From Streptomyces sp. NBC_01335 (GTDB taxonomy: Bacteria; Actinomycetota; Actinomycetes; Streptomycetales; Streptomycetaceae), in contig NZ_CP108370.1 of assembly GCF_035953295.1 (NCBI RefSeq), forward strand, positions 7,611,001 through 7,675,000: DNA of 64,000 nt, written 5' to 3'. A program made the position numbers and the translations under genes. This document shows, one piece after another, positions 51,441 to 59,322 of the stretch. Under the pieces are notes generated by a model that searched no databases, was not told the DNA's origin, and saw nothing but the letters and a program-made list of their open reading frames with translations. Numbering within the stretch: the first letter of the stretch is position 1; each line of letters opens with the position of its first letter.

Positions 51441-52541
51441 TCAGCCTGTCTGGGCCGTTCGGGCGCGGTCGGAGAGGAGTCGGGTGAGGCTTTCGAGGTC
51501 TGTACTGCTGTAGCTGCGGCTCTCGTTGTCGTTGCCGACGACGATGGTGAGCACCGTTCCGGTGCGGACCACGGTGCTGCGGGTGGTGTCGGTGACGTAA
51601 GCGTCCCCCTGGCTCGTCGAGATCGCGAACGCCGCGATCTGGTCCCCGACCTGCGCCATGGTCAGCGAACTCGCTCCCTCCTCCCGCGCTTTGGAGACCA
51701 TCGCGTCGAAGGCCGTCCGTGCCGTGTCCTCGTCCGGGTAGGAGCGAACCAGGAACTGGGTCTCCATGCTGTAGCGCCCCAGGTACTCGGACTCGCCTTC
51801 GAAGGTGGAGCCGTCATCCTGCGAGGAGACGTCTGCGGTGGGTGCCGAGTTCTCGATCCAGCCCGACGGCAGGCTTGTCACGTCCGGCAGTACGTTGCGG
51901 ACGGCCTCTGTATCGGCGAGAGGCGTCGAGTGGTCCGTATCGCCGATAGCTGCTGAGTCGTTGCCCGCTTCGTCGTTGCTGTCGGTTCCGGGCCTCTGTT
52001 GGCTCTTCCCCGGCTCCGACCCGCCTCCGAGCCGGGAGCCCGGAGAGTCGCCGTCCAGGGCTTGGATACCGCCGTAGACCAAGAGCACCATCAAGGTCGC
52101 CAGCGCGACGCAGACCACACCGAAGGCGGTGCGTCCAGCGGGAGTGTTGCTGAAGGTCACCGGCCCGAGCGCAATGGTGGTGCGGCGCACTCTCGCCCCA
52201 CCGCCGATCACCACACTGCCCTGGATGGTCTGCATGGGCGGCTCCTTGGGCGGTGGCCCGGCAAGGACCGGAGCAAGGGCCGCGGCCAACGCGTCGGCGA
52301 AGGCACGGTCGGCCGTGACCCCGGCGTCGAGCTCGTTGTGCAACCCTGCGACGGCAGCCGGGTCATCAGGCTGCGCGTCCACGGCTGCCAAGGCCGCCTG
52401 TCCCGATGGTGTACCGCTGAGCCGCTGCCGTACGAGGTCCGACACGGTCTGCCCGACACCCGTGGCCACCGCGGTGGCTGCGCCCCCGGCAAACTCTGTC
52501 ACTACTCGCACGGCCTGTGACACGAGCTCTGTTGGATCCAT
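51441..52541 (-). CDS. Membrane-anchored hypothetical protein with extracytoplasmic domain
   Basis: A 366-residue protein. Residues 1-120 are Ala-rich helices, ending in a repeat-like TIQGSVVIGGGARVRRTTIALG. A single membrane helix follows at about 135-160 (AFGVVCVALATLMVLLVYGG), then a Ser/Asp/Gly-rich linker and a C-terminal extracytoplasmic alpha/beta domain (ETQFLVRSYPDEDTARTAFDA, GDQIAAFAISTSQGDAYV). ATG 52541 has GGGGGA upstream. Function unknown. The 544 nt after it (52542-53085) contain no gene I can support. Confidence 0.82.
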   Translation of the reverse strand: MDPTELVSQAVRVVTEFAGGAATAVATGVGQTVSDLVRQRLSGTPSGQAALAAVDAQPDDPAAVAGLHNELDAGVTADRAFADALAAALAPVLAGPPPKEPPMQTIQGSVVIGGGARVRRTTIALGPVTFSNTPAGRTAFGVVCVALATLMVLLVYGGIQALDGDSPGSRLGGGSEPGKSQQRPGTDSNDEAGNDSAAIGDTDHSTPLADTEAVRNVLPDVTSLPSGWIENSAPTADVSSQDDGSTFEGESEYLGRYSMETQFLVRSYPDEDTARTAFDAMVSKAREEGASSLTMAQVGDQIAAFAISTSQGDAYVTDTTRSTVVRTGTVLTIVVGNDNESRSYSSTDLESLTRLLSDRARTAQTG

Positions 52542-53085
52542 CGTTTCCCCCACGAGTCAGCTGTGTACATGCTAAGACCGGAGGTGGCCTCCTATAGCTC
52601 AACTTAACTAGTATAAAGGCGAGTTGATTGAATTCAGCTTCTGGAATGCGTTGCCCCGGATCCTCACGGACTGGTGGTGGAAGAACGCAGATGTTGCTGC
52701 GGAAGGATCCGCCGTCTGCGACTGGGCCTCGACCCCGGACTCTGGACACGGGTTATGCGGTTGGTGTGAGCGCAGTCGATGGTGTTCGGGTCGGAAGTCG
52801 CGCTGGAAGCACCGGCTCGACTCTCGGCAAGGCCGCTCCACACCAGTACTGGCCCGCCTCTGACGCCTGAGTCCCAGGACGTGGCTGCGGCTCTTCCACT
52901 GCACCATCGTTTCGCCTCCATAGCACTGAGGGGCGTTTCGGCGAAAGAGACGTCCCTTCGATGGGGTGGTCTCGCCCGGACCGCCTGTGCGCGGTTGCGG
53001 TTCGTGGTGATGGTCGGGGGAGGCGGCCGTCTGGCCTCCTCACCGCCATGGGGCGGTGATCGTCAAGAACGGTGGGAGGGCTTCG

Positions 53086-54321
53086 GTGCGGGTGGATGTG
53101 GTGCGTGACTCCGCGATGGCGGGGCGAGTGGTGCTGTGGGAGGAGTCGGCTCGGGACGGCGCGCAGGCAAAGACGCTGATGTCGGCGCGGGCCAGGGTTC
53201 GTCTGGCGTGTGAGACCGGACGGGTCTTCGGCGGGGACGGGGCGCGGCACGTCGTGTTCGCCGCCGGGTTTCCGGCGGTGTGTGCGGAGGAGTTCGAGGC
53301 CGTGCGCCAGGTCGCGGTGGAGGCGGAGGGCGCGGTGAGTGTGGCGGCGGTGTGCCGGGGGGCGGCGCGGGACGTGGAGCAGGCGGTCGCGTCGGTGCGC
53401 GGCAGCCGTCACGCGCGGGTGATGGTGGTGGTGCCGGCCTCGGAGGCCATGGCGCAGGTGATGGTCCACCGCCCGGCCGCCGAAGCACTCCAGGCCGGGG
53501 TCGAACTGGTCAAGCGGGCCCGCGACCTGGACCAGGAGGTGGCAGTCGATGTGTGCCTGGCCGATGCTTCCCGGGCCGACCACGCGCTGATGGGCACCTT
53601 CGCCGGGGAGCTGACCGCCGTCGGCGCCGGACTCGTCGTGTTGGCGGACACCGTCGGCGCCCAGTTGCCCGACGCCTGCCGGCAGATGTTCACCGCGGTC
53701 GGGACCGCAGCGGGCGGGGACACCGTGCTCGCCTCCCACCTGCACAACGACCTCGGACTCGGCCTGGCCAACAGCCTGCAGGCCCTGGCCTGCGGGGTGC
53801 GGGTGATCTCCTCCTCCTGGCTGGGCCTCGCGGAGCGCGCCGGCCTCGTTGCGACCGAGCAGTTGCTGTTCCTCCTCGCCCGGCACGCGCCCGAACTCCT
53901 CGGCACCGGCGCCGTACCGTGGTGGATTGAACCGGACCTGACCCGGCTGCCGGGCATCGCGGAGATGGTCGCGCAGGAGACCGGGGTGCCACTGTCGGTG
54001 ACCACTCCGATCGTCGGGACCGGGGTGGGCACCATTTCCACTGGCACGCCCTTCGTCCACCCGGAGCTGTTCCAGCCCTACGACCCCCATCAGGTCCTGG
54101 GCATCGAGCCGCGCACGGTGCTGACCCAACTGGCCAGCGCCCGGGTCGCCACCGCAGTCGCCGCCCGCCTCGGTCACGCCCTCGATGACGACCAGGCACG
54201 TGCGGCGATGGCCTGGGCCAAGAGACGGGCCTTCGCTACCGGACGGTCCGTCATCGACGATGCAGCGTTCGACGCCTACCTCCAGGGCCTCACCCACACC
54301 ACCACCGGGAGCATGCCGTGA
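53086..54321 (+). CDS. HMGL-like (DRE-TIM) enzyme, isopropylmalate/homocitrate-synthase-like
   Basis: A 411-residue TIM-barrel enzyme of the acyltransferase/lyase family. The active-site start LWEESARDGAQAKTLM corresponds to the DREG/RDGxQ motif (here ESARDGAQ), and the metal motif is SHLHNDLGLGLANSLQA. The GTG at 53086 lies 5 nt after GGGAGGG. The protein is shorter than leucine-pathway LeuA and lacks its regulatory domain, so a dedicated condensation in secondary metabolism is more likely. It is coupled by GTGA to a Sua5-like gene. Confidence 0.82.
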   Translation: MRVDVVRDSAMAGRVVLWEESARDGAQAKTLMSARARVRLACETGRVFGGDGARHVVFAAGFPAVCAEEFEAVRQVAVEAEGAVSVAAVCRGAARDVEQAVASVRGSRHARVMVVVPASEAMAQVMVHRPAAEALQAGVELVKRARDLDQEVAVDVCLADASRADHALMGTFAGELTAVGAGLVVLADTVGAQLPDACRQMFTAVGTAAGGDTVLASHLHNDLGLGLANSLQALACGVRVISSSWLGLAERAGLVATEQLLFLLARHAPELLGTGAVPWWIEPDLTRLPGIAEMVAQETGVPLSVTTPIVGTGVGTISTGTPFVHPELFQPYDPHQVLGIEPRTVLTQLASARVATAVAARLGHALDDDQARAAMAWAKRRAFATGRSVIDDAAFDAYLQGLTHTTTGSMP

Positions 54322-55010
54322 CCTCCACTGCCGAACCCACAGCCCGGCCCCCGGCCGACTTCACCACCGTGCGCGACGCTCTCGCCGCGGGCGGGGCGGT
54401 CGTCCTGCCCAACCCGGCACCGCTGACCCATGTCGTCACCGCCACCCGCCCCCGCGCCGTCAACCAGGCCAAGGGCCGGAACGCCGACCAGCCGGTCGCC
54501 CTGTGGGCCCATCACCCCGGCACCCTGGACACGCTCGACCGGCTGTGGGACCTCACACCGCAGGACAGGACGCTGGCACGGCGGCTGCTCGGTGATGAAC
54601 ACCTCACAGTCCTTCTGCCGCTCAGGCCCGGCGCGGAAGGTCCGGCCTGGCTGGCCCCGGCCCAGAAGGACGGCTGGGTCCTGCTGTTCGGAGCCCGCTG
54701 GCAGCCTCTGCGGCCTCTGCTGGACGAATACCCGATGCTGTATGTCTCCAGCGCCAACCGCACCGGACACCCACCCGCCGCCACCACCGAGGAAGCGCTC
54801 GCCATGTTCCCCGCAGCCGTTCCCGTCCTGGACCCGCCGCAACCCGACGCCGGACTGAGCGGGACGGAGCGGCAGGCAACGACGACGGTGCGCCTGCACC
54901 CGGACGGCCGGCCCGAACTGCACCGGCACGGGGCCCAGGACCAGAACCACGGCAGCGCGGGCGCCTACCTGCGCCACCTGCTAGCCCGGTACACAGCCAC
55001 CACCCGGTAA
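54318..55010 (+). CDS. Divergent Sua5/YrdC-domain protein
   Basis: A 230-residue protein with the YrdC fold signature: AKGRNADQPVALWAH (K-G-R and the following strand) and YVSSANRTGHPPA (the S-A-N nucleotide/tRNA-binding motif). The usual N-terminal PTDTVYGL is replaced by LPNPAPLTHVV, so normal threonylcarbamoyl-AMP synthesis is uncertain. True Sua5 is a housekeeping gene; this one is coupled to the HMGL-like gene and may adenylate or transfer a carbamoyl-like group in a small pathway. Confidence 0.75.
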   Translation: MTSTAEPTARPPADFTTVRDALAAGGAVVLPNPAPLTHVVTATRPRAVNQAKGRNADQPVALWAHHPGTLDTLDRLWDLTPQDRTLARRLLGDEHLTVLLPLRPGAEGPAWLAPAQKDGWVLLFGARWQPLRPLLDEYPMLYVSSANRTGHPPAATTEEALAMFPAAVPVLDPPQPDAGLSGTERQATTTVRLHPDGRPELHRHGAQDQNHGSAGAYLRHLLARYTATTR

Positions 55011-55239
55011 GCCGCCTTGACACCGACGTGCGGGAAAACGGAGAAGGCACTCCGCCCGGCCGTCATCGACATCGAGGGCCGTACGCAGCCCGGCTCGCGC
55101 ATTCGACTCATTCCCTCGTGTTGCTCCTGTCGGATTTCAATGGTTTCGCCATTCTTCGCTGCCCTTTGCGTACATTTGGTCAATCGCCGACTGGCGGACG
55201 CCGAAGGGCTTCGCGGCGATGAGCGCAGGAGGTGCGGTG

Positions 55240-56376
55240 ATGTCATGGCGTCAATGGGTGAACGGGGTGACCCGTTCACCGAGCGCGCTGCCACTGGCGG
55301 TCGTCCTGGGCATCGCGGTTGTGGACGCGGCCACCGGCCCGGAGTACAACCTGCTGCCCGTGTACGCGGCCGGGCCTGCGGTGGCTTCGGCACGAGGGCC
55401 CGTGCGGAACGTCGTGGCCATGGGTGTGGTGGCGGTTCTCCTGTGCCTGCTGTTCGCATGGAAAGCCGACCGCTTCGGGGAGCTGCGGATGCGTGTCGCG
55501 CTCGCGGCGATCGCCTACGTCACGTTGGCATCCGCCTTCGCGGCGTGGTCCCGGGTAAGGACCGAGCGACGTCTCGTCGACGTGCGGGAAGTGGCCGAGA
55601 CCCTGGAGGACGTGCTCTTCACCCCCGTACCGCCGGTCATCGGGCCTGTCCGCATCGGAACCTCGTACATCTCCGCGAGCCGCGCCACCCGCATCGGAGG
55701 GGACCTCTACGACGCGGTGGCATCGCCCGACGGTGTCCGCCTGATCATCGCCGACGTCCAGGGCAAAGGACTGGCCACCGTCCGCTGTGCCGCCGCGGTG
55801 CTGGCCGCCTTCCGGGAAGCCGCCTCCGCGCTCGAAGATCTCGCGGACGTGGACCGTCGCATCGAGACCGCCCTGGAACGCCGAACGGACGGCCAGCGGT
55901 TCGTGACGGGCATCCTCGCCCGGATCAGCCCCTCCGGGCGGCTCATCGCGTTCAACCACGGCCACCCCCCACCCCTGTTGCGTGCCCGTGACGGCAGTAC
56001 CGCGTTCGTGGAGTCGGACGATCCGGTCCCTCCGTTCGGCCTGAGCGCACTGACGGGCGGGGCCCGGCAAGACAGCGTCAACCGGCTCACCCTGCAGGCG
56101 GGGGACCGGCTCTTCTTCTACACCGACGGCCTCAGCGAGGCCCGAGACGGCGAAGGCAATTTCTACCCGGTGGGCGAGAGGGTGGCGCCGCTGCTGGGCG
56201 AAGGCGATCCAGGAGAAGCCCTGAGCCGGATCCGGGCCGACGTCGCAGCCTTCACCGGGGCGCCACCGGACGACGACTCCGCCCTGCTTCTCATCGAGCT
56301 CGCCCCGCAGCCGCACGACGACGAAGCCCGGGGCCGCTTGACGGTGAACCCGCCGCGCGATCTTCCCAGCCCGTGA
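55240..56376 (+). CDS. Membrane PP2C/SpoIIE-type serine phosphatase
   Basis: A 378-residue protein. Three hydrophobic segments fill residues 15-105 (LAVVLGIAVVDAATG, VAMGVVAVLLCLLFAW, VALAAIAYVTLASAFAAW), and the catalytic domain follows (RIGGDLYDAV, LIIADVQGKGLATV, FFYTDGLSEARD, DDDSALLLIEL) with the metal-binding Asp residues. ATG 55240 has AGGAGG 6 nt upstream. Such phosphatases act on anti-anti-sigma factors. A truncated copy of its first 100 codons lies at 23205-23515. Confidence 0.92.
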   Translation: MSWRQWVNGVTRSPSALPLAVVLGIAVVDAATGPEYNLLPVYAAGPAVASARGPVRNVVAMGVVAVLLCLLFAWKADRFGELRMRVALAAIAYVTLASAFAAWSRVRTERRLVDVREVAETLEDVLFTPVPPVIGPVRIGTSYISASRATRIGGDLYDAVASPDGVRLIIADVQGKGLATVRCAAAVLAAFREAASALEDLADVDRRIETALERRTDGQRFVTGILARISPSGRLIAFNHGHPPPLLRARDGSTAFVESDDPVPPFGLSALTGGARQDSVNRLTLQAGDRLFFYTDGLSEARDGEGNFYPVGERVAPLLGEGDPGEALSRIRADVAAFTGAPPDDDSALLLIELAPQPHDDEARGRLTVNPPRDLPSP

Positions 56377-56609
56377 TCACGTGCCTCGGTGAGGATGCCA
56401 CCCGGTTGTTCCTCCCGTCCGCACTCGGCATACCGCTCCACGAGCCCTTGTGAACAAGGTGGTTGAAGTGACGGGAAGTTCCTGGGGATGCTCGTGCATA
56501 CCGTGTGACAGGTGTGGGTAGCTTGCGCTCGCCAGCAAATCGGCGTGCCGTTTCTCACGACTCGCCGGGTCCGACGAGTCGCGTGACACTCCCGGGAGGA
56601 GGTGCAGGG

Positions 56610-56690
56610 ATGAAGCTCCTTTTCGCCATCCGTAACAAGGTCGCGGCCACCAAGAGCCTCAAGGCGAGCGCTTGGTACATCTGGTACTGA
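56610..56690 (+). CDS. Atropopeptide (tryptorubin-type) precursor peptide
   Basis: A 26-residue peptide with a basic amphipathic leader (MKLLFAIRNKVAATKSLKAS) and C-terminal core AWYIWY, followed directly by TGA. GGGAGGAGG lies 7 nt before the ATG, a very strong site for so small a frame. Tryptorubin A is a hexapeptide of exactly this sequence whose aromatic side chains are cross-linked by a P450, so the core and the P450 at 56815 together identify the family. A hairpin separates the two genes, fitting excess precursor transcript. No protease gene is adjacent; leader removal must rely on host peptidases. Confidence 0.92.
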   Translation: MKLLFAIRNKVAATKSLKASAWYIWY

Positions 56691-56723
56691 GCGTGACGCT
56701 CGGCCACGTCGCCGAGTAGACAA

Positions 56724-56763
56724 CGTTGTCCGGCACTCCGCTCCGGTGGGGTGCCGGACAACG
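56724..56763. terminator. Perfect hairpin between precursor and P450 genes (attenuator)
   Basis: CGTTGTCCGGCAC (56724-56736) and GTGCCGGACAACG (56751-56763) are perfect 13-bp arms around a 14-nt loop. It sits 34 nt after the precursor stop and 51 nt before the P450 start. It probably acts as a partial terminator or RNA stabiliser so the precursor is made in excess of the enzyme, as in many RiPP operons. Confidence 0.75.
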
Positions 56764-56814
56764 GTCAGCCGCACTGTTCCCTCAACACCTTCTTCCCCCT
56801 GCAGCGGAGCCACG

Positions 56815-57867
56815 ATGTCGCCGTCATCCACAGTGCGCCCGCGCACCACCGTGTTCGCACCCCGCTTGGCCGCGCTCCTCGACAAGCACGTGGGCCAGGA
56901 CGTCTTCCGGCTGGAGCCGGACACGGTCGGGGTCGCCGGGGTCGAGGTCGCCGACCGCATCCTTTCCGCGCGCCGGGCCACCGAGACGGAGCGCCCGACC
57001 TTCAAACCCCTGCACGGGCGTTCCATAGCGCGTGGTGAGGCTTCCGCCGTCACCCGCACGATCGGCAGCGACGTACGCGCGGCACTGGCCGCCTACGAGC
57101 CGCGGCAGGTGGACCTCTCCGGGTCCTGGCCGCTGACCGGGCACCTCTTCCTGCGCGACCTCATCCTGGGGCAGGACCCCTACCGGCTGCGCCTGCTCAT
57201 GAGCCGCTACCTCGAACTGACGCCCAAGCTCACCTGGTCGGTCATCGCGCTCGGCGCCGCCCTGCCCGGCTGGCCCCGGCCGGGCGACCGGCTCACCGGG
57301 CTCGGCGCACGGGCGGCGGAGGCCACCGGCTACCAGGACCGCCGGTACGCGTTGGGCATGTACCGCCGAGCGGCGGCCCCGGTCTGCTTCACCGTCTCCA
57401 CCCTCGTCGCCAACGCGCTCTGGCTCGGGTCGCCCCTCGACGACAGCACACCCAACCGGCACCTCATCCATGAGGCGTTGCGGATGCTGCCACCGTCCTG
57501 GAACATCCTGCGCAACGCCTCACCGGAGTATCCCGTCATCGACGACCGGATCGGCGAGCACGACGACGTCCTGCTGCTGCCCCTGCTGTCCCACCGCGAC
57601 CCCGCCCTGTGGGACGACCCGGACAGCTTCCGTCCGGAGCGCTGGAACGATCTCGATCCCGACACCGCTCCCGGCTACCTGCCGTTCGGCCACTCCTCGG
57701 AACGCTGCTGGGGCCGGCACATGGTGATGCCCCTCGCCGAACTCCTGCTCGACCTCATCCGCGGCTCCGGACTGGTGGTCGACCCGGACCAACGGACCGG
57801 CAAGGTGCCTCTCCTCGGCCTGTTGGGCGTGGAGGACGTACGGCTGACACGGCCGTACCGCGTCTGA
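56815..57867 (+). CDS. RiPP-modifying cytochrome P450 (atropopeptide cross-linking)
   Basis: A 350-residue P450, shorter than usual (about 400). The ExxR motif is HEALRMLP near residue 220, the PERW motif FRPERWNDLD, and the heme motif FGHSSERCWG with Cys near 297. The I-helix region (FTVSTLVANALW) lacks the normal AGxD/ET pattern, as in several P450s that couple aromatic residues by radicals. Position after the AWYIWY precursor makes it the enzyme that forms the C-C and C-N links between Trp, Tyr and backbone. No dedicated ferredoxin is present. Confidence 0.9.
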   Translation: MSPSSTVRPRTTVFAPRLAALLDKHVGQDVFRLEPDTVGVAGVEVADRILSARRATETERPTFKPLHGRSIARGEASAVTRTIGSDVRAALAAYEPRQVDLSGSWPLTGHLFLRDLILGQDPYRLRLLMSRYLELTPKLTWSVIALGAALPGWPRPGDRLTGLGARAAEATGYQDRRYALGMYRRAAAPVCFTVSTLVANALWLGSPLDDSTPNRHLIHEALRMLPPSWNILRNASPEYPVIDDRIGEHDDVLLLPLLSHRDPALWDDPDSFRPERWNDLDPDTAPGYLPFGHSSERCWGRHMVMPLAELLLDLIRGSGLVVDPDQRTGKVPLLGLLGVEDVRLTRPYRV

Positions 57868-57942
57868 CCCTTCACGAGCCACCTGTGCCGTCGGTCAGAT
57901 CCCACCTGCGGGTGTCCGCTGCTCCCGTCGGCCCGGATCGGG

Positions 57943-59322
57943 TCAGGTGGCGGACGGGATCCGGTGCGCCGCGACGTAGCGGGCCGGATCGCCCCGGTGG
58001 CTCGTCGTCCAGCGGCGGGCCGTCTGCTCGGCGAACGTCTCGTTCGTGTCCACGATCTCGTCGAGCGGGTCGAGATAACCTGCCGCCTCGGGCTGTTCGA
58101 GCCCTGCCCGGATGCGGGCCTGCAGGCCCGCGCGGGCCAGCCCGAGCAGGTGCCGGGCCAGGTCGCGCACGCTGTCCCCGCCCAGACGGGTGGCCAGTCC
58201 GGCGGTGGGCAGGGCGCGTTGCGCGGCGTCGTTCTCCTGGGGTGTGTACCGCCGGAGGAGTTCCCAGGCGGCCGCGCGGCTGGGCGCGTGGTACGTCAGT
58301 CCGGTCCACAGTGCCGGACCTGCGGGAACGTACGGGTACGGGGGGCCGTCCGGCGCGCGGGTCTCCAGGGTCCGGCGCACGCGGACGGTGGTGTAGATCT
58401 GGTCGAGGTGCGAGAGCCAGTCCTCCCAGCGGGGCCGGGTGCCGTCGTCGAAGCCGTGGCGCAGATGGTCCGCGAAGGGCTGCGGTCCGGCGAGACGGTA
58501 GCCGCCCGGGCCGCGACGGTAGATCATGGGCATGCCCAGTGCCCAGTCGGTGAGGGCCTCCACCGTGAGCGGGGTCCGCAGCGCGGGGCCGGGAGAGCCG
58601 CAACGGCGGGGGTCCATGCGCAGCCAGTCGCGGCAGCGGTGCGAGAGGACCCCGTCGAGGCGTCCGGCGTACAGCGGCGAGTTGACGAACAGCGCGGCGA
58701 CGACGGGTGAGGCGGCTACCTGAACGCGCAGCTTCGAGGCCAGGTCGTCCTCGGACAGGTGGTCCAGGGTGGTCTGGGTCGAGGTCGACAGCCTCATGAT
58801 GTGCGGAGCCCCTTCCCCGTCCGGGCCGAGCCCCGCGAAGTACGTCCGCATGACTCCACCGCGCACGGTGGGTACCCAGGTGGCGCGCTCCGCCCTGTCG
58901 AACGGGAGGTTTCCCCCGGGAACGATGGCCAGCCGGTGCCGCTGCGCCAGAGCGGCCAGGGCTTCCATGGTGGCGCGCATCGCCGTCACCAGAGTGACGA
59001 GGTCGTCCGCGGGAGGGGAGGAGTACTCCAGCTGGCCTCCGTGTTCGAGTGTCAGCTTCGTCCCGTCCGCGAGATGCACCCCCGTCAGGACGTCGTCGGC
59101 CCACTGCGGTGAACCGCCCCAGTCCCGCAACACCTGGTGGAGGAGGGCAGCCATGCCGTGGGGCCCGTCGTAGGGGGCCGCGAGTCCGGTCGCCTCGTCC
59201 AGCACACCTGCCTCGATCTCCAGGCCGATGCGTTCGCGGGTGCCGTGGGGCGCGTGGAACGCTTCGTGCAGGTCGGACCTGCGCAAGCGAGCACGCCCGC
59301 TCCCCGTGTCGCACGTACTCAC
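57943..59322 (-). CDS. Glutamate-cysteine ligase family 2 (GCS2/EgtA-like) enzyme
   Basis: A 459-residue ATP-dependent carboxylate-amine ligase. It has the GCS2 start RIGLEIEAGVLDEATGLAAP, the His/Gly-rich HGGQLEYSSPP, the IVPGGNLPFDRAE segment and STSTQTTLDH, typical of actinobacterial GshA/EgtA. It would join glutamate gamma-carboxyl (or a similar acid) to an amine or thiol. GTG 59322 overlaps the stop of the amine oxidase gene (GTGA), so both act in one pathway. No glutathione/ergothioneine partner genes are visible. Confidence 0.88.
   Translation of the reverse strand: MSTCDTGSGRARLRRSDLHEAFHAPHGTRERIGLEIEAGVLDEATGLAAPYDGPHGMAALLHQVLRDWGGSPQWADDVLTGVHLADGTKLTLEHGGQLEYSSPPADDLVTLVTAMRATMEALAALAQRHRLAIVPGGNLPFDRAERATWVPTVRGGVMRTYFAGLGPDGEGAPHIMRLSTSTQTTLDHLSEDDLASKLRVQVAASPVVAALFVNSPLYAGRLDGVLSHRCRDWLRMDPRRCGSPGPALRTPLTVEALTDWALGMPMIYRRGPGGYRLAGPQPFADHLRHGFDDGTRPRWEDWLSHLDQIYTTVRVRRTLETRAPDGPPYPYVPAGPALWTGLTYHAPSRAAAWELLRRYTPQENDAAQRALPTAGLATRLGGDSVRDLARHLLGLARAGLQARIRAGLEQPEAAGYLDPLDEIVDTNETFAEQTARRWTTSHRGDPARYVAAHRIPSAT

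Noticed and set aside
52608..52907. Small frames on both strands in the gap before the HMGL-like gene
   Set aside because: Overlapping frames on both strands without RBS or recognisable motif; nothing supports either.
56505..56609. Longer version of the atropopeptide precursor (61 codons)
   Set aside because: The upstream part lacks an RBS and resembles random sequence; GGGAGGAGG precedes ATG 56610.
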